A stretch of DNA of 14,378 nt from Ignavibacteriaceae bacterium (GTDB taxonomy: Bacteria > Bacteroidota > Ignavibacteria > Ignavibacteriales > Ignavibacteriaceae), in contig JARLHB010000201.1 of the NCBI GenBank assembly GCA_031292465.1, positions 1-14,378 of the forward strand. The letters are read 5' to 3'. The position numbers were made by a program, and so were the translations under genes. Positions within the stretch are counted from its first letter, which is position 1; every line of letters begins with the position of its first letter. Shown here in pieces: positions 7,630-14,378 of the stretch. The notes under the pieces were generated by a model that saw nothing but the letters and a program-made list of their open reading frames with translations, searched no databases and was not told where the DNA came from.

Positions 7630-9761
7630 TTCAATATCAGAAGACAGGCGAAATATTTATAGAGGATTTACCAAATCCGGTTCTAAAAAAAGGCGGGGTT
7701 CTTGTGCAAAATATGTACTCGCTTATAAGTGCCGGCACAGAAAAAAGTTCAGTTAAAACTGCTCAGGCATCGATGGTCGGTAAAGCGAAATCAAGGCCGG
7801 ATTTGGTAAAACAAGTCCTGGATAATGTTCAAAGAGAAGGTGTTGTTCAGACATATAACAAAGTTAAGAACAGGCTTGATAATTACAAGGAATTAGGTTA
7901 TTCCTCGGCGGGTATAGTTCTTGAATCGGCAGTTGATGAATTCAAAGTCGGAGACAGAGTATCATGTTCGGGTGTCGGTTATGCAAGCCATTCGGAAATT
8001 ATATTTGTACCGAAAAATTTAACGTGTAAAATACCGGATAATGTGGCTTATAAAGAGGCTGCATTCGGCACGTTAGGCTCAATTGCTATGCAGGGTGTAA
8101 GGCAGGCTAATTTGCGCCTGGGTGAAAATGTTGTTGTAATAGGGCTGGGCCTTCTCGGGCAAATTGCTATCCAGTTGTGTAATTCTTTGGGATGTAACAC
8201 AATCGGCATAGATATTTCCGAAAGTATGATTGAGCTTGCAATAAAAAGAGGTGCAATAGCAGGCTTTAAAAGTGTTAAAAATGAAGTTGAAGAAAAAATA
8301 CTTAATGCTACAAAAGGAATAGGCGCAGATGCTGTTATTATTACAGCGGGAACCCTGTCAAACGAACCTGTTGAAATTGCAGGTGAAGTGCTTAGAGACA
8401 GGGGAAGAGTTATTATTGTAGGTGCAATTAAAGCAGATATTCCGCGAAAACCATATTATGATAAAGAAATTGATATAAGATTCTCAAGGTCATATGGGCC
8501 GGGGCGGTACGATTCGAATTATGAAGAAAAAGGTATTGATTATCCTATCGGGTATGTTCGCTTTACCGAAAACCGGAACCTGGAAAGTTTTTTAAACTTA
8601 ATTAGCCGCAAATTAGTAAGTGTAGAAGATTTAATAACACATGAAATCCCGGTTGAAAATGGCCTGCACGCATACGATATATTAACAGGTAAGGTAAAAG
8701 AAAAATTTCTTGGTATGTTAATAAAATACCCGGAAGAAAATATACATGGTTCAGGCCGGCATATTTATTTAAACAAGAACCATAAAAAGATTCAGGATAC
8801 GGCAACGAAAATTGGATTTATTGGTGCCGGTAACTTTGCTCAATCAAATTTACTGCCGTATATAAAAGAGGCGGAATTAAAAACTGTATGTACGACTAAT
8901 CCGTTAAATGCAAAATCAGTATCTCAAAAGTTTAATTTCCAAAATTTTACCACCAACCCCGGCGATATTCTTGATTCCGAAGAAATAAATACTGTTTTTA
9001 TTGCAACCAGGCATAACTCTCATGCAAAGTATGTAATTGAAGCTTTAAAAAAGAATAAGAATGTTTTTGTGGAAAAGCCCCTTGCTTTAAATGAAGCTGA
9101 TTTAAAAACTATTGCAGCCCTGTATAAAGAGAAAGATGGAAATACAAAACTAACAGTAGGATTTAACCGAAGATTTTCACCGTCATTTATAGCAATTAAG
9201 GAATTTTTTGGCGCAGTTACCGAACCCTTTGTAATTAATTACAGGGTTAATGCAGGTTATTTCCCACCTGATAATTGGTACCAGGATCCCGATCAGGGAT
9301 ACAGGATTGTAAGTGAAGGATGCCATTTTATTGACGTTATGCAATTTATTACAGGCTCTAAACCTGTAAAGGTTTTTGCCCAGACAATAAATAGTAATAA
9401 TAAAAGTATAAGAAATTATGACTCTATCTGCGTAACTATAAATTTTAGCGACGGATCAATAGGAAATCTTTTATACCTGGCAAACGGCAGTTCCAAAATA
9501 CCAAAAGAATATTGTGAAGTATCATCCAATGGCATGACCGCTGTTATGGATAACTTTACCAAAGTTAAACTATTTGATTCTAAGAAGAAGGAATTGTCAT
9601 TTAATGGCAAGAAGGGGCACGAAGAAGAAGTTACAGGGTTTTTAAATAATCTTAAAAATGCAAATAATAATTTAATAGATTTCGATTCATTGTATTATAC
9701 CACTTTAACTACCCTTCGCATTCTGGATTCCGTTGAAAAAGGTACTGCTGTAAATATTTAA
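7617..9761 (+). CDS. Bi-domain oxidoreductase: zinc-less medium-chain dehydrogenase fused to Gfo/Idh/MocA
   Basis: A 714-residue fusion. Residues 1-370 are a medium-chain dehydrogenase/reductase (MDR): a GroES-like part with SLISAGTEKSS (35-45), GYSSAGIV (94-101) and KVGDRVSCSGVGYASH (110-125), then a Rossmann domain with GLGLLG (176-181) and an acidic strand end (IGIDIS, 196-201). The usual first zinc-ligand Cys (GxCGTD in alcohol dehydrogenases) is replaced by ISAGTE. The four-Cys structural zinc loop is absent, replaced by a charged helical insert (about 46-90). Residues 398-714 are a Gfo/Idh/MocA domain with IGFIGAGNFAQ (399-409), VEKPLA (485-490, with Lys487 in the catalytic EKP position) and SEGCHFIDVMQF (567-577). 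Such fusions are known next to heparinase II/III genes in surface-polysaccharide loci, as here. The likely role is NAD(P)-dependent oxidation, reduction or epimerisation of a nucleotide sugar or glycan residue; the substrate is unknown. Confidence 0.9.
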   Translation: MHQIVQYQKTGEIFIEDLPNPVLKKGGVLVQNMYSLISAGTEKSSVKTAQASMVGKAKSRPDLVKQVLDNVQREGVVQTYNKVKNRLDNYKELGYSSAGIVLESAVDEFKVGDRVSCSGVGYASHSEIIFVPKNLTCKIPDNVAYKEAAFGTLGSIAMQGVRQANLRLGENVVVIGLGLLGQIAIQLCNSLGCNTIGIDISESMIELAIKRGAIAGFKSVKNEVEEKILNATKGIGADAVIITAGTLSNEPVEIAGEVLRDRGRVIIVGAIKADIPRKPYYDKEIDIRFSRSYGPGRYDSNYEEKGIDYPIGYVRFTENRNLESFLNLISRKLVSVEDLITHEIPVENGLHAYDILTGKVKEKFLGMLIKYPEENIHGSGRHIYLNKNHKKIQDTATKIGFIGAGNFAQSNLLPYIKEAELKTVCTTNPLNAKSVSQKFNFQNFTTNPGDILDSEEINTVFIATRHNSHAKYVIEALKKNKNVFVEKPLALNEADLKTIAALYKEKDGNTKLTVGFNRRFSPSFIAIKEFFGAVTEPFVINYRVNAGYFPPDNWYQDPDQGYRIVSEGCHFIDVMQFITGSKPVKVFAQTINSNNKSIRNYDSICVTINFSDGSIGNLLYLANGSSKIPKEYCEVSSNGMTAVMDNFTKVKLFDSKKKELSFNGKKGHEEEVTGFLNNLKNANNNLIDFDSLYYTTLTTLRILDSVEKGTAVNI

Positions 9762-9787
9762 CAGGTTTAATGGAATGATTAACCTGT
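9761..9787 (+). other. Imperfect hairpin after the fused oxidoreductase
   Basis: ACAGGTT (9761-9767) is perfectly complementary to AACCTGT (9781-9787) across a 13-base loop. It begins on the last base of the oxidoreductase stop codon. No T-run follows, so it is not a standard intrinsic terminator. It may stabilise the upstream transcript or be an operator-like inverted repeat. Confidence 0.45.
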
Positions 9788-9805
9788 CGGAAACAAAGAG
9801 GAATG

Positions 9806-9813
9806 TAACTTTG
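9806..9813 (+). promoter_or_regulatory. Candidate Bacteroidota-type -7 promoter box (TAACTTTG, followed by C)
   Basis: TAACTTTG fits TAnnTTTG, the -7 consensus known for Bacteroidota sigma factor promoters, and is followed by the preferred pyrimidine (C). No convincing TTTG -33 element is found at the expected distance upstream, so the match is partial. It lies in the longest spacer of the window, about 95 bp ahead of the heparinase-like gene, and could drive that gene, algD and the last glycosyltransferase. Confidence 0.35.
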
Positions 9814-9907
9814 CCGTAATTGATTAAAAGAATAACCTTCATTAGTGTGCCTGTTAAATTTTGTTAACCTCAGCCGTTAATTATTCTAAAAAGATGATAA
9901 TATTATA

Positions 9908-11857
9908 ATGAAAATGTATCCGGATAGATTAGAGTGGTTTTTAAACAGGCTTATTACAATGTCAGCGCCGGAAATAATATACCGGGGCAAACAGTTTCTG
10001 CAAAAAAAGATAGAGAGCGTCAGCAGTAATGATATAAAACCTGATAAATATCATTTAGATAGCTATCCTGATAAAATATTATTTGTTGATGATATTAAGT
10101 ACAATAGTTTTGATGACATAATTAACATTTTCGGCATCAATTATAATTATACAAAAAATACAGACTGGCATCTTGATATAAGATCCAATAAAAGGTTTCC
10201 GGAAATATTTTCCAAAGACATTCAAATCAGGTCTGAAAAATACGGCATAGCTAAGGTTGTTTGGGAAGTTAACCGTCTTCAGTTTCTTTTATACATTTCT
10301 TTAAATTATCAAAAGACAAAGGATTTACAGCACCTGAATTTATTCATGGAAATACTGACCGACTGGAAAGTTTCTAATCCATTTTTAGTCGGGATAAATT
10401 GGTACAGTAATATTGAAATCAGCATAAGATTAATAGTATGGTTCTTTTGCTGGGAAGTATTAAATGTTAATGAACTGGTAAAAAATAATTCTAAATTCCA
10501 TTTGTTTGTTGAAAATATATGGCTGCCAATTATTTACCTGCATTGCAGATATTCGTATGACAATCCTTCAAAATATTCCTCGGCAAATAATCATCTTGTA
10601 GCAGAAGCTGCCGGATTATTTATTGCATCTTCTTATTGGAAGTTTGAAGAGTCCGGTAAATGGAATGGTTATTCAAAACAAATACTTGAAAGAGAGATAG
10701 TTAAGCAGCATTCAAAGAATGGCATTAACAAAGAGGAAGCCGCAGAATATATCCAGTTTATTACGGATTTCTTTTTATATGCTTTCGTTGTCGGTGAAAA
10801 GACGAATAATCATTTTTCTGAAAATTATAAAAATGTTTTCAAAAAAATATTTACATATATAAACGAATTTTTAGATGTAAAAAGTAATTTCCCAAAATAT
10901 GGCGATGAAGATGACGGAAAAGTAGTAAGCTGGTCATCCGATAATCACTTTAATAACTTTAAATCATTATGTACTTCGGGGGCAATTATATTTAATGATT
11001 GCAGTTTAAAATCAGAAGATGATAATTATGATTTGAAAAATTATTTCCTATTCGGGCATGAGGGCAAAGAAAAGTATAATAATTTAGAATCAGGTAAGAG
11101 CGGAGTTAAATCCAAATTCTACAATGAAGAAGGACATTTTATATTTAAGAATATATTTAAAGACAAAGAAGTATATCTTCATTTTGACGCAGCTTCATTA
11201 GGCTACCTTTCCATTGCAGCACACGGCCATGCAGACTCTCTTTCATTCATGCTTAACATTGACGGCAAGCCGTTTATTGTTGATCCCGGTACATATACAT
11301 ACCATTCTGAACCTGAGTGGAGAAAATATTTTATTGGTACGCTTGCGCATAATACTATAAGGATTGATGGAAAAGATCAGGCAGTTATCGGCGGCCCGAC
11401 TATGTGGCTTAATCATTACAAATCTAAAGTAATAAAGACAGAGCAGAACGGGCAGAGGGAGTTAGCCGCAGGCACACATAACGGTTATAATAAAATTGGT
11501 GTTGAGCACTCACGAAGCATAGAATATTATAAAAGTGATGGCAGATTTATTATAGAAGACAATATTAAAATAAATGATGCTAAAAGCCATATCGTTGAAA
11601 TACCATTCCATCTGCACCCGGAAATTAAAACTGAATTAATAGATAAAAATATCTATCTGCTTTGCAATGATACCGCTAAGATTAAACTTCATCTTGATGA
11701 TCAGTTAAGTCCGCAGGTTATCCGTGGCCAAACTGATCCGATTTTAGGATGGTACTCGCCGTCATTTTATAATAAAGAACAAACATCAGTCGTTTATTCA
11801 AAAATCGAAACAGATAAGACAATTACAATCAGAAGTGAAATACAAATCCTGGAGTAA
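9908..11857 (+). CDS. Heparinase II/III-family protein (alginate-lyase-like N domain plus beta domain), no signal peptide
   Basis: A 649-residue protein with the two-part architecture of heparinase II/III-type polysaccharide lyases. The helical N-terminal toroid (about 90-330) contains NWYSNIEISIRL (164-175), SANNHLVAEAAGLF (225-238) and KEEAAEYIQF (275-284). The beta-sandwich domain (about 400-649) contains HGHADSLSF (439-447), DPGTYTYH (459-466) and HNTIRIDG (481-488). Asn228, His229, Tyr281 and His441 are plausible active-site residues by family analogy. True lyases of this family are secreted, but the N-terminus here (RLEWFLNRLITMSAPEIIYR) is a charged amphipathic segment with no signal peptide, a form usual for members encoded in polysaccharide biosynthesis loci. 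It may therefore act in the cytosol on a uronic-acid-containing, lipid-linked intermediate, but this is not demonstrated. It follows the fused oxidoreductase after 146 bp and ends 1 base before algD. Confidence 0.88.
   Translation: MKMYPDRLEWFLNRLITMSAPEIIYRGKQFLQKKIESVSSNDIKPDKYHLDSYPDKILFVDDIKYNSFDDIINIFGINYNYTKNTDWHLDIRSNKRFPEIFSKDIQIRSEKYGIAKVVWEVNRLQFLLYISLNYQKTKDLQHLNLFMEILTDWKVSNPFLVGINWYSNIEISIRLIVWFFCWEVLNVNELVKNNSKFHLFVENIWLPIIYLHCRYSYDNPSKYSSANNHLVAEAAGLFIASSYWKFEESGKWNGYSKQILEREIVKQHSKNGINKEEAAEYIQFITDFFLYAFVVGEKTNNHFSENYKNVFKKIFTYINEFLDVKSNFPKYGDEDDGKVVSWSSDNHFNNFKSLCTSGAIIFNDCSLKSEDDNYDLKNYFLFGHEGKEKYNNLESGKSGVKSKFYNEEGHFIFKNIFKDKEVYLHFDAASLGYLSIAAHGHADSLSFMLNIDGKPFIVDPGTYTYHSEPEWRKYFIGTLAHNTIRIDGKDQAVIGGPTMWLNHYKSKVIKTEQNGQRELAAGTHNGYNKIGVEHSRSIEYYKSDGRFIIEDNIKINDAKSHIVEIPFHLHPEIKTELIDKNIYLLCNDTAKIKLHLDDQLSPQVIRGQTDPILGWYSPSFYNKEQTSVVYSKIETDKTITIRSEIQILE
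11851..11854 (+). promoter_or_regulatory. Shine-Dalgarno site GGAG that decides the algD start
   Basis: GGAG lies 4 bases before the ATG at 11859, overlapping the end of the heparinase-like gene. It makes 11859 a much better start than the in-frame GTG at 11835, which would prepend eight residues (starting MKYKSWSK) ahead of the conserved first strand. Confidence 0.75.
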
Positions 11858-11858
11858 A

Positions 11859-13166
11859 ATGAATATAAGTGTTTTTGGATTGGGTTACGTTGGATGCGTT
11901 AGTTTGGGTTGTTTAGCCCAAAACGGCCATAATGTTATTGGCGTGGATACAAACCCGATAAAAGTAGAACAAATAAATTCCGGAAAAGCAACTATTATTG
12001 AAAAGGACATAGATAGAATAATTGGTGAGCAGCATTTAACCGGGAGAATCCGTGCGACAATGGATTTTAACGATGCAATTCAAAATAGCGAGATTTCTAT
12101 TATATGTGTCGGCACTCCATCTTCCGGAAACGGCCATCTGAACCTGAACTATATAATGCATGTCGCTTCTCAGATAGGTGAGAGTTTAAAAGGTAAAGAT
12201 GAATTCCACATATTGGCAGTCCGTTCCACCGTTATGCCCGGTACAGCGGATAAAATTGCTGATATCATTGAAGAACAATCAGGCAAAAAACGGAATGAAC
12301 ATTTCTCCGTACTTTCAAACCCGGAATTTTTAAGAGAAGGGACTGCCGTTATTGATTATTACGATCCTCCTATTACTTTAATTGGAACCGATAATAATGA
12401 GGCTGCTCAAAAACTTGCCTCATTGTATGCTGAGCTTCCTGCTGAAATAATCATAACAGATTTAAAAGTTGCCGAAATAATGAAATATGTAAACAACACA
12501 TACCATGCCCTAAAAGTAAGTTTTGGTAATGAAATCGGGAATATATGTAAATCGCTAAGTATAGATTCTCATAAAGTTGTGGACATCTTTTGTAAAGATA
12601 AAAAGCTAAACATTTCGCCATACTACTTTAAGCCGGGTTTTGCTTTCGGCGGTTCCTGCCTGCCCAAGGACTTAAAAGGATTAGGCTCACTGGCACATGA
12701 TTTATATTTAGAAACTCCTGTCATTCAGAACATAGAGAAATCGAATGAGATACAGATAAAAAGGACTATAGATTATTTAGTGTCGCTGGGTAAGAAAAGG
12801 ATAGGATTTTTAGGCATCAGCTTTAAGGAGGGCACTGATGATTTAAGGAACAGTCCTGCACTTACTGTAATTGAAACATTGCTTGGGAAGGGATTTAGTA
12901 TTTGTATATACGATAAAAACGTGCGTTTAGCTCAGTTGACAGGTACTAATAAGCAATTTATTGATGAAAGAATTCCCCATCTTGCTAATTATCTTACAGA
13001 TGATCTTGAATCAGTAATAGAAGGATCGGATATTATAGTTATAACGACTAAAGAAAAAATATTTATTGAAAAATTAAAATATGTTGAAGAAAAGCATTTA
13101 GTGGACCTGGTTAGATTAGATGATTCATTATTAAATAAGAGTAATTATTTTGGAATTAACTGGTAA
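11859..13166 (+). CDS. algD: GDP-mannose 6-dehydrogenase (UDP-glucose/GDP-mannose dehydrogenase family)
   Basis: 435 residues from the ATG at 11859, almost the length of AlgD (436). The NAD-binding N-terminus MNISVFGLGYVG carries GxGxxG (residues 7-12), with Asp30 ending the second strand. Further motifs are ICVGTPSSGNG (82-92), VRSTVMPGT (121-129), NPEFLREGTA (154-163, with Glu157), KYVNNTYHALKVSFGNEIGN (209-228, with Lys219) and KPGFAFGGSCLPKD (258-271, with catalytic Cys267). 'PGFAFGGSCLPKD' and the preceding 'C.D.KLN.S.YY' pattern point to GDP-mannose rather than UDP-glucose dehydrogenase. It oxidises the hexose at C6 in two NAD-dependent steps to a GDP-hexuronate, most likely GDP-mannuronate, in the cytosol. 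One base separates it from the upstream stop, and it overlaps the next gene by 17 bases, so it is coupled to both. UDP-glucose specificity cannot be fully excluded. Confidence 0.88.
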   Translation: MNISVFGLGYVGCVSLGCLAQNGHNVIGVDTNPIKVEQINSGKATIIEKDIDRIIGEQHLTGRIRATMDFNDAIQNSEISIICVGTPSSGNGHLNLNYIMHVASQIGESLKGKDEFHILAVRSTVMPGTADKIADIIEEQSGKKRNEHFSVLSNPEFLREGTAVIDYYDPPITLIGTDNNEAAQKLASLYAELPAEIIITDLKVAEIMKYVNNTYHALKVSFGNEIGNICKSLSIDSHKVVDIFCKDKKLNISPYYFKPGFAFGGSCLPKDLKGLGSLAHDLYLETPVIQNIEKSNEIQIKRTIDYLVSLGKKRIGFLGISFKEGTDDLRNSPALTVIETLLGKGFSICIYDKNVRLAQLTGTNKQFIDERIPHLANYLTDDLESVIEGSDIIVITTKEKIFIEKLKYVEEKHLVDLVRLDDSLLNKSNYFGINW

Positions 13167-14343
13167 GAAAATATTAATTATTGTGGAAAACCTTCCAGTA
13201 CCTTTTGACCGGCGGGTATGGCAGGAAGCGAACACATTAAAAAGTTTTGGCGCACAAATAATAATTGTTTGTCCCAAAAACAAACAGTATGAAAAGCCAT
13301 ACGAAGTAATAGATGGCATTCATATATACAGACATCCTCTTCCATCCGAAGGGAACGGAGCTGTTGGTTATTTAATTGAATATAGCGCTTCTATATTTTG
13401 GCAATTAATATATTCATTCAAAATATATATTAAGCATGGTGTCGATATAATCCAGGCCTGCAATCCCCCTGATTTAATTTTTATCTCGGTGCTTCCGTTT
13501 AAGCTTATAGGTAAGAAATTTATATTTGACCATCACGATATTAACCCGGAACTGTACCTGGCAAAATTTAATAAGAAAGATTTATTTTACAGATTATTGT
13601 GCCTGCTTGAAAAAATAACTTTTAAAGTTGCCGATATTTCAATTGCAACGAATGAATCATATAAGGAAATTGCAATTAAAAGGGGCGGGATGAAAAGAGA
13701 GAAAGTACATGTGGTAAGAAGCGGACCCAAACTTGAAAGGATACAATATTTACCACCCAAAAATGAGTTGAAAAAAGGCAAAGAATTTTTAATTGCTTAT
13801 GTAGGGGTTATCGGCCAGCAGGAAGGAATCGATCATTTGCTTGAAGCAATATCGATTTTAGTTAATAAGTATAAAATAAATAATTTCTATTGTATTATAT
13901 GCGGCGGCGGAACTTATTTGGAATTTCTCAAAGAATATTCAGTCAAATTAAATCTTCAGGAATATGTACGGTTTACCGGTAGAATACTGGATAATGAATT
14001 ATTCGAAATATTAAATACAGCCGATATCTGCGTGAATCCCGATGTATGGAATGAAATGAATGATAAATCCACTATGAATAAGATAATGGAATATATGGCA
14101 CTGGCAAAACCTATAGTTCAATACGATCTTAAGGAAGGCAGATTTTCAGCCCAGTCAGCCTCTCTGTATGCTAAACCGAATGATAGGGATGATTTTGCCC
14201 GTAAAATAATTGAATTGTTTGATAATGCTGATTTACGTAAAGAGATGGGCGAATTTGGGAAAAATAGAGTTGAGAATGTTTTGCAGTGGAAGTATGAAGA
14301 ACCAAAATTAAAAAAAGCATATATAGCAGCGTATGAAAATTAA
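13150..14343 (+). CDS. Glycosyltransferase, GT4 family (GT-B fold)
   Basis: A 397-residue GT4 enzyme with the opening KILIIVENLPVPFDRRVWQE (residues 7-26); the PxPFDRRVWxEA motif is typical of GT4 proteins in exopolysaccharide loci. Other motifs are ACNPPD (103-108), FDHHDINPELY (126-136), IAYVGVIGQQEGIDHLLEA (215-233), CGGG (251-254) and VRFTGR (273-278), then NKIMEYMALAKPIVQYDLKE (310-329), the donor-binding signature with Glu314. It is probably cytosolic or peripheral, adding a sugar to the lipid-linked glycan. The start is TTG at 13150: no ATG lies in frame between the upstream in-frame stop at 13132 and the conserved first strand. The start sits 17 bases inside algD, so translation probably depends on ribosomes finishing algD. 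No strong SD sequence is seen. Confidence 0.9.
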   Translation: MELTGKKILIIVENLPVPFDRRVWQEANTLKSFGAQIIIVCPKNKQYEKPYEVIDGIHIYRHPLPSEGNGAVGYLIEYSASIFWQLIYSFKIYIKHGVDIIQACNPPDLIFISVLPFKLIGKKFIFDHHDINPELYLAKFNKKDLFYRLLCLLEKITFKVADISIATNESYKEIAIKRGGMKREKVHVVRSGPKLERIQYLPPKNELKKGKEFLIAYVGVIGQQEGIDHLLEAISILVNKYKINNFYCIICGGGTYLEFLKEYSVKLNLQEYVRFTGRILDNELFEILNTADICVNPDVWNEMNDKSTMNKIMEYMALAKPIVQYDLKEGRFSAQSASLYAKPNDRDDFARKIIELFDNADLRKEMGEFGKNRVENVLQWKYEEPKLKKAYIAAYEN

Positions 14344-14362
14344 TCTCTTAGGGTAAATTCCC

Positions 14363-14376
14363 CGCCGCTTGCGGCG
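14363..14376. repeat. GC-rich perfect palindrome at the window end (terminator stem or part of a repeat)
   Basis: CGCCGC-TT-GCGGCG is a perfect 14-base palindrome, or a 5-bp stem with a CTTG loop, beginning 20 bases after the last stop codon. It is strikingly GC-rich for this window. The window ends two bases later, so it cannot be seen whether a T-run (terminator) or a longer repeat follows. Confidence 0.55.
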
Positions 14377-14378
14377 AA

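Noticed and set aside
8700..8815. Possible missed gene boundary or frameshift join between the MDR and Gfo/Idh/MocA halves
   Set aside because: The frame is continuous with a normal linker (about residues 371-397), both halves are complete, and such fusions are known in polysaccharide loci.
9845..9875. CCTGTTAAATTTTGTTAACC as an operator palindrome
   Set aside because: The two halves are not properly inverted beyond the GTTAAC core; such AT-rich words are expected by chance here.
11835..11858. GTG-initiated N-terminal extension of algD
   Set aside because: The GGAG site and conserved first strand place the start at 11859.
1..14378. CRISPR array, insertion sequence or tRNA
   Set aside because: No regularly spaced direct repeats, transposase-like protein, terminal inverted repeats or cloverleaf were seen on either strand.

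Overview
The window is a single-strand, AT-rich block of polysaccharide (LPS O-antigen, capsule or exopolysaccharide) biosynthesis genes. Every credible gene reads on the + strand. Ten genes are complete, and the 3' end of an eleventh enters from the left edge. No tRNA, rRNA, transposase, integrase or CRISPR array was seen.

Organism: the envelope sugars point to a Gram-negative bacterium. Base composition is low in GC, most genes have A-rich leaders without a Shine-Dalgarno (SD) sequence (clear exceptions at about 4488 and 11851), and one intergenic region carries a TAnnTTTG-type box. Together these fit the Bacteroidota/Ignavibacteriota side of the tree. This is an inference from style only; no taxonomic marker gene is present.

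Layout: (1) 1-432, the end of a multi-pass membrane protein, plausibly an O-antigen polymerase/ligase, with a tail of three 9-residue repeats. (2) 531-2837, a GT4-type and a GT2-type glycosyltransferase, separated by AT-rich spacers. (3) 2850-5184, a tight hddA-gmhA-hddC cassette for GDP-D-glycero-alpha-D-manno-heptose; the expected bisphosphatase GmhB is not here. (4) 5190-7629, two more GT4-type glycosyltransferases. (5) 7617-9761, a fused oxidoreductase (medium-chain dehydrogenase plus Gfo/Idh/MocA). (6) A 146-bp spacer with a hairpin and a promoter-like box. (7) 9908-14343, a heparinase II/III-family protein, an AlgD-type GDP-mannose dehydrogenase and a final GT4 glycosyltransferase, nearly end to end. 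The window closes on a GC-rich palindrome.

How the genes may work together: the heptose cassette supplies GDP-heptose, and AlgD would supply a GDP-hexuronate, most likely GDP-mannuronate. Five glycosyltransferases could build a repeat unit on a carrier lipid, and the first membrane protein could polymerise or ligate it. The fused oxidoreductase and the heparinase-like protein are the least understood part. They probably modify or process a uronic-acid-containing intermediate, and neither shows an export signal. No flippase, chain-length regulator or initiating sugar-phosphate transferase lies in the window, so the locus should continue on at least one side.
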